NCBI GenBank assembly: GCA_026986575.1
Contig: JALSOH010000004.1
Span: forward strand, 248,001-312,000
Reading direction: 5' to 3'
DNA: 64,000 nt
DNA from: Thermoproteota archaeon
GTDB taxonomy: Archaea; Korarchaeota; Korarchaeia; Korarchaeales; Korarchaeaceae
Part shown: in pieces, positions 24,760 to 32,927 of the stretch
How positions within the stretch are numbered: position 1 is the first letter of the stretch
Layout: each line of letters opens with the position of its first letter
Position numbers and translations under genes: made by a program
The notes under the pieces: model-generated
The model's input: the letters and a program-made list of their open reading frames with translations, nothing else
Told to the model about the DNA's origin: nothing
Database searches by the model: none

Positions 24760-25545
24760 CTACCGTTTCCTCTTCACCTCCACTTCAACATCTGAGAAGA
24801 CGAGTACGGTGTCTCCCTCCAATTCACCCTTCAATAGCACGCGTGTACCCTTATACGAGGTGAAAACACGCGTGAGATTGACGTAATTCTTCCCTTTTCT
24901 CACTGTATAATCCGTGATGGGGCGTACGGCCACCTCCACATTGTATTCTCCCCTCTCCTTCTCTTCTATCTCTCCCTCATCTTCAACAGTGAAAGATACA
25001 GTCAGAGGCATCGTCTCCAAGAGAGGGAAACTTGACAGCTCTCAGCCTCGCAGGTCTGAAAACCAGCTTCACAGTGCACCTTCCATCCTTCATGTATGTG
25101 TACTCCTCGATCGCGAAGAGTAGCTTCTCCTCCGCCCACTTTCCTAACTTGATACCTCTCTTCTCCACCTCCTCTCTCAGCTTCCTGAAAGCCTCGTTCC
25201 TTACTTCATTGTAATCCTTTCCCTCTAGGAGGACGGCTATCTTTTCATCGCTCACTCGCGCGCGATGCCTCGATCGGTATCACAGGTACCTCCTCCCTCT
25301 CCAGTGAAGTGATCCTCCAGCCTATGGGTATGAACCTCCTTTGCAGATACTCTACGACCTCCTCCACTATACACCCATAATGGCGGATTGAACATCTTAT
25401 CATCTAGCACTTCACCGCTAGGACCCTTAACGATCAATCTCAGGGAAGGATTGTGGACGTACTCATCAGGTCTCCTAGTAAACATAAAAATACCAGCATT
25501 TGTTGCCGTATACTCACCATTCCTACTTGTTACGCGCGCTTTCAC
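24760..25545 (-). pseudogene. Unknown gene upstream of the ATPase relic, frameshifted
   Basis: Three frames combine: 25252-25545 (YTATNAGIFMFTRRPDEY, LIVKGPSGEVLDD), then after a shift near 25390 IVEEVVEYLQRRFIPIGW, LEREEVPVIPIEASRA and EKIAVLLEGKDYNEVRNEAF, KWAEEKLLFAIEEYTYM, VKLVFRPARLRAVKFPSL, then after a second shift near 25020 LTVSFTVEDEGEIEEKER to EVEVKRKR. The product would be about 260 residues, mixed alpha/beta, no membrane helix. I do not recognise it. It sits between the AlbA_2 relic (13 bases upstream) and the ATPase relic (touching), so it belonged to the same operon. Confidence 0.5.
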
Positions 25546-25557
25546 CGTATAAAGAGG

Positions 25558-25945
25558 CTATTTCATCAGTCTAGCCTTCCTTGTACTTGAACCCATCCTC
25601 AGGTAGACGTCATTCCCAAATACGTAGATCTTATTCTTCTCAGGTGTGACTTTTATCACGAATACTCTCTTATCATCGAGAAATACCCACTCATACTCCA
25701 GACGGGGTTTAGGCTGGAGTGAGTTAAGGAAGTTAGTTAGCTTCTCCACACTATCATCTGGGCCCCCCAACTTCTCCTGAATCGTTAACACCAACAAGTA
25801 CAATCCCTCCTTCCCTATTTGCAAGAGCACAGATAGCCTGCATCAGCTTTTTATTCACCCTCTCCTTGAATTCTAATCGAGGGCCTTCTCCCCTCTTTAG
25901 AAGAGCTACTAACTCCTCCTTCTCTACATACGTACCATGATACAA
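25558..25945 (-). pseudogene. AlbA_2 (Schlafen-like) domain protein with a frameshift in a G6 tract
   Basis: Two frames join into one ~128-residue protein. The first, from ATG 25945, has GEGPRLEFKERVNKKLMQA and ICALANREGGIVLVGVNDSG, the clear AlbA_2/Schlafen-type signature (LEFK...ANx.GG.i.iGV.D.G). It runs into a stop after GEVGGPR. Removing one G from the G6 run (plus-strand C6 at 25763-25768) restores the frame GEVGGPDDSVEKLTNF, which continues NDVYLRMGSSTRKARLMK to the stop at 25558. Upstream there is a TATA-like ACATATATAAATG at about 25950-25962. The family includes nucleic-acid-binding regulators and defence proteins. Homopolymer slippage, decay or a read error could each explain the shift. 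Confidence 0.7.
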
Positions 25946-26123
25946 AACATAAACATATATAAATGCAGACGAAAAGTATGCGAATGTTTGAAATAGATTT
26001 GGGAACTTTCCACATGATTTTATATAATATAAGCAGTATAATAGACATAACTTCTAATTATCCCACGATCATATTACATTATCTTACCTACGTTTAATTT
26101 GTCTTCCTACCCAAAGAGAATAG

Positions 26124-26651
26124 GAATATCTGAGAGAGTTAGGTTTCTCTGTATCATTTACAGCTACCTACGCATCGCTGCACGAGCTGGGCCATTACCT
26201 CGCTAGGATAATATCGAAGTTGAGTCCAAGCGACATGGCCTTGATGAGGATGTTTATCCAAGGGCCTGTCAAGCCGTCCGATGTACCCATAATCCTCTCG
26301 ACGGGAACTATCTTCTCTCTCGCAGTCGTCCTGATCTTCCTCATAGTCGCCAAGGCTTCGGGTAAGACCTTCCTAGTCTACGCCGGTTTCGCTGCTAACG
26401 CGGCCTTCAACCTCCTGACGCCTGTGGGCGACGCTCTGTGGCCGATCCTCGACTTGGACACGTCTGCCCTCCTGTTCTACCTCAGGCATGCCCTCCTGTT
26501 CCTCCTGATCCTGTCACTCATCAACGATATGAAGCTCTTCACAACGGATCGCGCGCGGGAACTCGCTTCTTTCCGCGTTGTCGGGGAGGAAGAGAACATG
26601 AAGCTCGCTCTGGCTTCAATCTTCACGAAAGATTTGGAGAAGGGACACTAG
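26124..26651 (+). pseudogene. 5'-truncated M50-like membrane metalloprotease
   Basis: An open frame of 176 codons begins right after a stop at 26121. Its first part reads SFTATYASLHELGHYLARII, with a clear HExxH zinc motif of the intramembrane protease type, and is followed by hydrophobic segments (IFSLAVVLIFLIVAK, FLVYAGFAANAAFNLLTPVGDALWP (26385-26445), YLRHALLFLLILSL). The A-A-F-N-L-L-T-P-V-G-D stretch resembles the second M50 motif N-x-x-P-x-x-x-x-D. No ATG, GTG or TTG precedes the HELGH motif, so the 5' end has been lost; starts at TTG 26220 would lose the zinc site. Codon use is more G/C rich than the AT-rich surroundings. Confidence 0.6.
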
Positions 26652-26657
26652 GTCAAC

Positions 26658-27439
26658 GTGATAGCTCTGGGGCCCTCAGGAAGCGGAAAAACGACGATAA
26701 TAAAGGGCGCCCTCTCCGTTTTACCTCAAAATCACTACAAGGAGATAGTCCGCGCAACTGACGCGGCGTTCGAGTATGCTGCAGAGGAGCTGAAGCACAA
26801 GGTCATAGCGTTCATACAGATGCCAGCTGGACAGTCGAAGAGCGACACGATACATGTCCTAACGAGCGAGGGAGAGCTGAGGATACTCATAACGGTGAAG
26901 GACGAGGAGACGGGCACTAGGAGAACGGTGGAGAGGAAAGCGAAGGGCCCCGTCGTCTTGCTGGGGGCGATAGTGGACGAGAAACTTGTCAGGATCGACG
27001 AGCAGATGAAAACGAGGACCCTCTTCATCTCCCTCAACCCCTCTGGGTCCCAGACGATCGAGATAATCAGGAACAAGAAGTTACAGTGATGCATGTTCTA
27101 CCTCAACTCGATCTACGAGGATCAGCTCAGGGAGTTCAGGGAGTGTTATGAGTCTTTTTCCGCCGGCGCAATAAGGTAGGTCTATAATCTCCTCTTCCCG
27201 CTCATCGGAATAAACCCCGGGCTGGGGAGAGGGTGAGGAGGGACGTAGCCAAGGTCGAGAGCATCATAGATGTGCTCGCTTACCTGAGGCAGGGTAGGAG
27301 GTACATACTCAGGCTGAAGAAGAGGATAAGCGACAACGGTAAGGAGGAGAGGGTCTGGATGTCATCCCGCCTTCTGTGCAAGACCTGATGGATGCTGTAG
27401 ATATCGTCAAGTCAACACTTGAGAAAATAATTTTTTAGA
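26658..27439 (+). pseudogene. SF3-like helicase of a mobile-element primase-helicase, truncated and frameshifted
   Basis: The open part (26658-27089) starts VIALGPSGSGKTTIIKGAL, a Walker A, followed by HKVIAFIQMPAGQSKSDT (Walker B-like position), LTSEGELRILITVKDEETG, VERKAKGPVVLLGAIVD and a C-terminal RTLFISLNPSGSQTIEII. This order resembles helicase parts of archaeal virus and plasmid primases (SER..T.y.lr.lLS.g.l....KGP..il.TT..). The primase half is absent. After the stop, relics continue in other frames: CMFYLNSIYEDQLREFRE, RDVAKVESIIDVLAYLRQGR, and VQDLMDAVDIVKSTLEK ending at 27439. It starts seven bases after the protease fragment and shares its G/C-rich codon use. Confidence 0.55.
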
Positions 27440-27529
27440 ATATTCTCCATACTTAAAGAAAATTCTGGAAGCGCGCGAATTATTAAGAATATTAGGCACT
27501 ATATTCACAGTTTTCAACTCGGTGAATTC

Positions 27530-27640
27530 ATGAAAAAGAGTAGAAACACTATCCTTCGAAAAAGAAGGTCGAGGAAGAGGAAGAAAAGGGCCATTTTAGA
27601 ACAGATTAAGAGGGAAAAGATGAAAGAGGTGATCGTATGA
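27530..27640 (+). CDS. 36-residue strongly basic mini-protein
   Basis: ATG at 27530 with GGTGA four bases upstream, 36 codons and a stop overlapping the next ATG (ATGA). About 20 of the 36 residues are Lys or Arg, including RKRRSRKRKKRA, followed by the helix-forming LEQIKREKMKEVIV. Such a peptide could bind nucleic acid. It lies in a decayed region, yet is itself intact and followed by a gene with a strong SD (GAGGTGAT). I do not know a family. Confidence 0.35.
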   Translation: MKKSRNTILRKRRSRKRKKRAILEQIKREKMKEVIV

Positions 27641-27977
27641 GCGAGAATAACGAACTAATGCGTTTAGTTTAAGAGAGTGTGGTAGGGGTAAAAGAAATCC
27701 CGGTAAAATCTCGAAAGACCTTCTTAATGCTGATTTTGTCTCTCTTGTCTCGCTAAGGGAGGAGAAAGTTGTTCTCCTCGATGAAAGGGACAAAAACGAA
27801 CTCACCAAATCTCTAGGATTAAAAATGAGCTATAATTCGCTTGAAATGAAGAAGAAAGAAGGGAATGGCACTAATTTCGAAGAGAAAAGTGTCTTTGTGA
27901 TCGGAGACCTTCATGTCGGCAACAAGCTTTTTGATCATCCTGCTTTATTCTCTGCTCACTCAAATTCAAGAGAGTGA
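27637..27977 (+). pseudogene. Metallophosphoesterase-like gene fragment
   Basis: ATG 27637 has a good SD but stops after 11 codons (ENNELMRLV). One base later the frame is open again (ECGRGKRNPGKISKDLLNAD, FVSLVSLREEKVVLLDERDK) up to SVFVIGDLHVGNKLFDH, which has the D-x-H of calcineurin-like phosphoesterases, and closes at 27977. No later phosphoesterase motif is legible downstream, where a C7 homopolymer lies at about 28091. This looks like the N-terminal third of a broken gene. Confidence 0.4.
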
Positions 27978-28168
27978 GGAAAAGATAGATGAAATCGCAC
28001 TCGGTTTATCTTGCGAGAATGAAGCAGAAGAAGGCACGTATTTATATAACGGAGAATGTTGCTCTAATAGTGGCCTACTTGCCTCCCCCTCCCCCCCACT
28101 TCTCCTTTCTAAAAAGGAAGTTGTTGGATCTAAACGCAACTAAGTTGGCAGAATAACTAGTGATTTTT

Positions 28169-28788
28169 TTACATATTCTTTCCCGACTTTGTATTAACTT
28201 TCACAAGTTCATTTATAATTTGATTTATTTGACTGGTTTTATGTCTGTTAATCCTGAAGGATGCTAAAAAGATCATAGCAAACGCCAAAATAGTGATGAA
28301 TATATCTAAATTATATTTTTCAGTAGCAAAAGAATATATAGCCAATAGTAGAAGAGAAATGAGCGAGGATGAGCAGATGGATCCTCCTATATGTCGGATG
28401 TATATAACCCGTTCCAATCCTACAACGACACTTTTCCCATATTTTCTTTCTATAAAGAAGATGGCCTTAAAGAATGCTCCATACCCCTCACCGAATTCAT
28501 GAGGAGGCTTAACTCCCACATCAGTTATCTTGAGAGCTGCAACAGTCTCGCTGGAGAGTATTCCTAAAAAGTAAGATACCATGATAACTTCTAGGAATGA
28601 ATATATGTCAGATGCGGAGATTTTATATATAGACCCAGTCACCTGAGTAGATATATCCAATTACAGATAAGATATTGAAACCTCCCATTATATATGTTAG
28701 ATCTCTCATAATGAAGGAAGTGTACAACCTATCTCCCAACAAATCTCCACTGCTGACCAAAGGATCACACCCGAATTGATCCCTCACT
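28169..28788 (-). pseudogene. AT-rich membrane protein relic
   Basis: A 163-codon frame (28169-28660) holds a Y-rich N-terminus (DIYSFLEVIMVSYFLGILSS), a polar middle (KPPHEFGEGYGAFFKAIFF, VVVGLERVIYIRHIGGSI) and two helices (LISLLLLAIYSFA, FITILAFAMIFLASF). Upstream in another frame (start GTG about 28786) is GCDPLVSSGDLLGDRLYTSF followed by a hydrophobic segment IMGGFNILSVIGYI that leads into the first frame. The two probably formed one gene. Family unknown to me; strong A/T bias suggests foreign DNA. Confidence 0.45.
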
Positions 28789-28918
28789 ATCTACTAATAA
28801 CTTCAGCCTTACTTAGTTGAAATGGTTGAGCGTCGTTGAGGATTATTCCTAAGATATTTGTTAAATGTGCGATCTTCTCAATGTTTAATATAACTGCGAG
28901 AGTTATCCTGTCGGACAG

Positions 28919-29833
28919 GTGGTTTCCCTGAGCGGTCTTGAGGGTAGTATTGTCCCGTATAGCTTTCTAGGGATTCAGGAGAGCTACGAGGATTCGAGTT
29001 ACGTTATAGTAGGTGTCCCTTATGATGCAACTTCCTCTTGGATGCCTGGCTCCAGAGCGGGACCTCTAGCCATAATCGAGGCGTCTCGCTACATGGATCC
29101 CTACGATATGGATCTAGGATGTATACCTGCTGAAGCTGGCCTGCATACCATCACTGAACTCTCAGTGCTTGAATCTACCCCAGAGTCTATGGTGAATACG
29201 GTGAGAGAGGCAGTAGACAAGATAGTAAGCGATGGGAGGGTCCCCATTTTACTGGGAGGAGAGCATACCTTGAGCTTAGGAGGCGTGCAGGGGGTCAAGG
29301 ATGAAGCTGATGTTTACGTGACCCTAGACGCCCATGCAGACTTTTATGATGACTATGAGGGGCGAAGAATATCTCACGCGACAGTCTCCAAGAGAATCAG
29401 CGAGCTAGTGAGGGAGGTAATTATTTACGGGGTGAGGACCTTAGGATGGGAGGAGAAAGAGGAACTAGACTCCTCAGACAATGTTACTCTGATTCCTCTA
29501 CTCTCTCACGGGGGTGAAGGCGTAGACACTTTCCTTAGGAAGATAGAAGGGAAAAAGGTGTACCTGAGCGTGGATGTGGATGTGCTAGACCCATCTGTGC
29601 TTCCGTGCTTGGGAACACCGGAGCCTGGGGGAATGAGCTACAGAGAAGTAATAACGGTTCTCAAGGAGGTCTTCAGGAGGGCGAGCGTCATGGCGATGGA
29701 CTTCGTGGAATTCTCCCCGTGCCCGGGCATGAGGTCCGATGCTTACACCGTGGCTAGGCTAGTCTACAAGTCCATAGGGTATCACATCCTTTACTCTGGG
29801 AAGCAAGACCTCAGATGCGGCGCCGATGAGTAG
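28919..29833 (+). CDS. speB: Agmatinase/ureohydrolase
   Basis: A 304-residue arginase-fold protein. Mn-binding motifs are LLGGEHTLS, TLDAHADFYDDY and SVDVDVLDPSVLP; the N-terminal GVPYDATSSWMPGSRAGP is the agmatinase form. It hydrolyses agmatine to putrescine and urea in polyamine synthesis. It begins with GTG at 28919 just after the decayed region, which it bounds on the right. Its last 75 bases overlap the end of the converging membrane gene. All metal ligands are present and the length is normal. Confidence 0.92.
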   Translation: MVSLSGLEGSIVPYSFLGIQESYEDSSYVIVGVPYDATSSWMPGSRAGPLAIIEASRYMDPYDMDLGCIPAEAGLHTITELSVLESTPESMVNTVREAVDKIVSDGRVPILLGGEHTLSLGGVQGVKDEADVYVTLDAHADFYDDYEGRRISHATVSKRISELVREVIIYGVRTLGWEEKEELDSSDNVTLIPLLSHGGEGVDTFLRKIEGKKVYLSVDVDVLDPSVLPCLGTPEPGGMSYREVITVLKEVFRRASVMAMDFVEFSPCPGMRSDAYTVARLVYKSIGYHILYSGKQDLRCGADE

Positions 29834-30316
29834 TATCTCTATCCACGCCTTTATCAGTATCCCATAAATCACCGCGTCATCGATCCATCCAGATGCTTGG
29901 GGAGCTATCACCGGAATCCATAACTCGAAGCTAGCCCATGTGAAGATGGACTCTGGGATATATCCCACCAGTAGAGCTAGGAGTGGGTGACTCGTTTTTT
30001 TGGCTAGCAGTCCGGTGAATAGACCGGTTAAGGCCTTCCCTGGGAATATCAGGGATCCCGCTAGAGGTCCCAGCCAACCTAGCAGTCCGAATCTGACGAA
30101 GGGCACTAGAGAGATTATCGCTCCCACTAGGGCGGCGTCAACTGGGCCTAGCATGTAGGCAGAGAATACGGTAGCGATATGCGATAGATCCACCGCTATC
30201 TGGGGGTGTAAATTACCTAAAACCATCGAAAGTAGAGCAAGCACGTTACCTAGGGCCCCGAACATCGCTACAGCGGCAACTCTCTTGCTCTCGTCACGGA
30301 CCACCAAGGTAGCCAC
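29759..30316 (-). CDS. ECF-transporter S-component-like membrane protein
   Basis: A 185-residue integral membrane protein with about five or six helices. VAAVAMFGALGNVLALLSMV opens it, then IAVDLSHIATVFSAYMLGPV and AALVGAIISLVPF; the pattern of a short N-terminal helix pair, 'lGp..a..vg.i......' and a conserved Trp-rich stretch (ESIFTWASFELWIP) fits the substrate-binding S components of energy-coupling factor transporters (vitamin uptake). The substrate is unknown and no EcfA or EcfT gene is nearby. Its 3' end lies 75 bases inside speB on the other strand. Confidence 0.6.
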   Translation of the reverse strand: MATLVVRDESKRVAAVAMFGALGNVLALLSMVLGNLHPQIAVDLSHIATVFSAYMLGPVDAALVGAIISLVPFVRFGLLGWLGPLAGSLIFPGKALTGLFTGLLAKKTSHPLLALLVGYIPESIFTWASFELWIPVIAPQASGWIDDAVIYGILIKAWIEILLIGAASEVLLPRVKDVIPYGLVD

Positions 30317-30361
30317 CAGTGCGGCTATGTTTTCAAAAATAAAAATATTTCTAAAATGAAA

Positions 30362-31468
30362 TTACTCAGCTATCTCTAACTCCGGGGCCCGGACTATCGC
30401 TCTAACGAGTTCTCGGAGTCCTTCCCCACTCTTAGCCGATACTGGGATTATGGGAACCCCATCACCTAGCATTTCCCTAATGACTTCCTCTCTCGCATCG
30501 TACTCGTAGTCCTCTAGCCTGTCCACCTTGTTAGCGGCTATCACCAAAGACTCCCTTCCTTTACCTAGTTCGGATAGGATCTTCAGACTCTCAGCGAGCT
30601 TGACCCTCATGAGGTCCAGCTTGTCGGATACGTCCACCACCAGCACCTGCCTGTGGGAATGAGTTATGTCCAAGAGGTTCAACTGGAAAGAAGCTATCAG
30701 TCGCGGGTCCAGATCTAGAACGAACCCGATGGTGTCCACTAAATAGGTATTCTCTCCCTCTATTCCCCCATATTTGGACGAAAGGGTGGTGAATGGCATG
30801 TCACTGACGGGCTTCTCGAACCCCGTCAAAGCATTGAATAAACTCGTCTTCCCCGCGTTGTAGTAGCCGGTCAATACCGCGATCCTCGCCCCTCCCTCGA
30901 TCCTCTTCATTATTTCGAGCTCCTTCTGCCTGCTGAGCTTGTCTATCTTCCTCCTCAAGATCTTCATCCTCTTCTGTATGGCCCTGATCTGCTTGTGATA
31001 GGCGTACTCACCTCCTCCCCTGAAACCAGCCCTCATCTTCTTGTACTTTATCGATGCCGACAGCTTTACGTAGGGGAACGCCTTCTCTAAGGTGGCCAGC
31101 TCTATCTGGAGCTTCGATAGTATGTCGCTGGCGGCCTCTCTGAATATCATCAGGGTGACATCGTACCTGTCTATGACCTCAACACCTAGTTTCCTCTCCA
31201 GATTCCACTTCTGCTTGCTGGTTAGGGTGTTATAGACGACAAATACGTCAGGATTTATCCTCTTGATCCTTTCACGAATCTCCTCGACCTTACCCTTCCC
31301 GAATACATAGTCCACGGTCTCCTTGGGCCTCACCTGAATTATTCTCTCCACTATCCTGTAACCGAGAGCCCTGAGTAGGGACTCCAGCTCGCCCATCCTT
31401 ATCTTGTACATGTGGTGGTCGTGGACATTCGTCTTGACCATTCCCGTTACGGCCCTGTATCCGGCCAC
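30362..31468 (-). CDS. hflX: HflX-family GTPase
   Basis: A 368-residue GTPase. The N-terminal HflX domain has RPKETVDYVFGKGKVEEIRE, NLERKLGVEVIDRYDVTLMIF and REAASDILSKLQIELATLE; the region before the G domain has the coiled segment RAIQKRMKILRRKIDKLS. G motifs: GYYNAGKTSLFNALTG (G1), MPFTTLSSKYG (G2), VDTIGFVLDLDP (G3), ANKVD (G4), VSAKSGEG (G5). The family binds the large ribosomal subunit and can split or rescue ribosomes. Start GTG at 31468 or ATG at 31441. It lies downstream of the UbiD gene on the same strand. Confidence 0.93.
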   Translation of the reverse strand: MAGYRAVTGMVKTNVHDHHMYKIRMGELESLLRALGYRIVERIIQVRPKETVDYVFGKGKVEEIRERIKRINPDVFVVYNTLTSKQKWNLERKLGVEVIDRYDVTLMIFREAASDILSKLQIELATLEKAFPYVKLSASIKYKKMRAGFRGGGEYAYHKQIRAIQKRMKILRRKIDKLSRQKELEIMKRIEGGARIAVLTGYYNAGKTSLFNALTGFEKPVSDMPFTTLSSKYGGIEGENTYLVDTIGFVLDLDPRLIASFQLNLLDITHSHRQVLVVDVSDKLDLMRVKLAESLKILSELGKGRESLVIAANKVDRLEDYEYDAREEVIREMLGDGVPIIPVSAKSGEGLRELVRAIVRAPELEIAE

Positions 31469-31530
31469 CTACTCTTTCCTCCCTCTCTGTGCATCTGGGT
31501 ATCGAGTAAATAAACTGTTCGCTCTCGAGG

Positions 31531-32856
31531 CTACAGGTAAGGATTACAGGGTCTCTCCGTAAGTTCCTTCGGACCCTTAACAGTGGCATCTATTATCATT
31601 TTGCCTTGAGGGAGTTTGATAAGTCTCTTTTCACCATTCAATTCTATCTCCCTCAGGTTACTGTGATCTAGGGAGGACCCCTTAATCCCGGAGATCACCT
31701 TGAAATCGTCGGGTATATGTGCCCTCTGCAGTATGGCCCTCATGACCTCAACGTAGTCCGACACGTCCACATCATCGTCGACCACAATGACCCTCTTCAG
31801 GCTTTTATGGGCGGATATGGCCATCAACCCCACTAAAGCGGGTTGATCAGGTGAACTCTTCCTTATGGAGATCGCAGCCTCGATCCAGCCAGCCCCGCCG
31901 GGGGTCATTGCCACATCCACCACGTCTGCTACCTCGGAGACCCTGTCCTCGATGAGTGGTTCAACAGGAAGGCCCATCAGGAGCTGATGCTCGCTCCCAG
32001 CTGGAAGTATCGCCTGGTAGAATCCGTCGGGCCTCGCATAGATTTCCTCCACTTCAAAGACCGGTTGTTGTCTAACGATGTCCTTTCCCAATATCTCATA
32101 GAAGGGGCCTTCGGGGGCCATCTCCCTGGCCAGAATCTTTCCACAGATGACTATCTCCGATCTGGAGGGGGCCCACGCTTCAACTTCTTCGCACGGGGAA
32201 ATGCTTACGGACTCTCCAGCTATCCCTCCCGCCAGTGCTATCTTATCCATGTTCTCCGCCGGCACCGCCGAGGCTATCATCACCTCGAGGGGGCTCCCAA
32301 CGGAGATCGCCGCCGGCAAGTCCTCACCTCTCTCCGAAAACCTCTCTATGGTTCTACTGAGTTTTCTGCCCTCAACAGCTCTCAGAACGAGCTTTTTATC
32401 TCCGATAGGCATCATCCTGTGGTAAGATGATGAGAAGACGCCATCCTCGCCCTTGAATACGACAATAGAGGCCGTCATATAAGGACCGGGTTCACCTGTA
32501 TAGTGCTTCAGTATGGGAAGCTCTGATAGGGTTATACCTGCTCTAACCCATTCAGGATCCCCTTCTACTGGTGAGATGGGATTCTTGAGGGCCCTCCTTA
32601 TCCTACTTCTCATCTTCCTCATATCAGAGATGCTGAAGGAAGTAAGGAGGGTCTCCCTCGATGTCGCCACGCCACCCACTACCCGGAAAGCGCTCCTCCT
32701 TCCATCAACTAACAGGGGCTTTTCGAAGAGAACCGCCTTCTTGCCATCCCATTTCTTAAGGTGAGCCGCCATCTCATACTCTACGGAAGTTTCCTTGTCG
32801 ATTACGTGCAGAAGATCTCTTTCCTCCAGTCTTTTTAAGGCAAGCCTGAGATCCAT
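31531..32856 (-). CDS. UbiD-family decarboxylase, probable anhydromevalonate phosphate decarboxylase
   Basis: About 441 residues of the prenylated-FMN-dependent UbiD family. Features: LRLALKRLEERDLLHVID near the start, GLPLEV-like GSPLEVMIASAVP, EMAPEGPFYEILG (EGPFxE motif), PDGFYQAILPAGSEHQLLMG and IVVDDDVDVSDYVEVM near the end. In archaea such a short UbiD (~420-450 residues) has been shown in Aeropyrum pernix to turn trans-anhydromevalonate 5-phosphate into isopentenyl phosphate. The aconitase X at 58327 would supply the substrate, which supports this reading. ATG at 32856 has GGGGGAGG upstream; longer starts are less likely. Substrate is inference. Confidence 0.85.
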   Translation of the reverse strand: MDLRLALKRLEERDLLHVIDKETSVEYEMAAHLKKWDGKKAVLFEKPLLVDGRRSAFRVVGGVATSRETLLTSFSISDMRKMRSRIRRALKNPISPVEGDPEWVRAGITLSELPILKHYTGEPGPYMTASIVVFKGEDGVFSSSYHRMMPIGDKKLVLRAVEGRKLSRTIERFSERGEDLPAAISVGSPLEVMIASAVPAENMDKIALAGGIAGESVSISPCEEVEAWAPSRSEIVICGKILAREMAPEGPFYEILGKDIVRQQPVFEVEEIYARPDGFYQAILPAGSEHQLLMGLPVEPLIEDRVSEVADVVDVAMTPGGAGWIEAAISIRKSSPDQPALVGLMAISAHKSLKRVIVVDDDVDVSDYVEVMRAILQRAHIPDDFKVISGIKGSSLDHSNLREIELNGEKRLIKLPQGKMIIDATVKGPKELTERPCNPYL

Positions 32857-32927
32857 AAGCCTCCCCCTACCCGACCCTAACATCTTTTTATTCCCTACTC
32901 CGGATTCCCACCGAGGTGTCCTTCCCC

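Noticed and set aside
17849-28790. Idea that all frameshifts are sequencing errors
   Set aside because: More than ten lesions fall in one accessory region, while about 50 kb of flanking conserved genes are free of them; still, errors at single homopolymers such as the G6 tract cannot be excluded.
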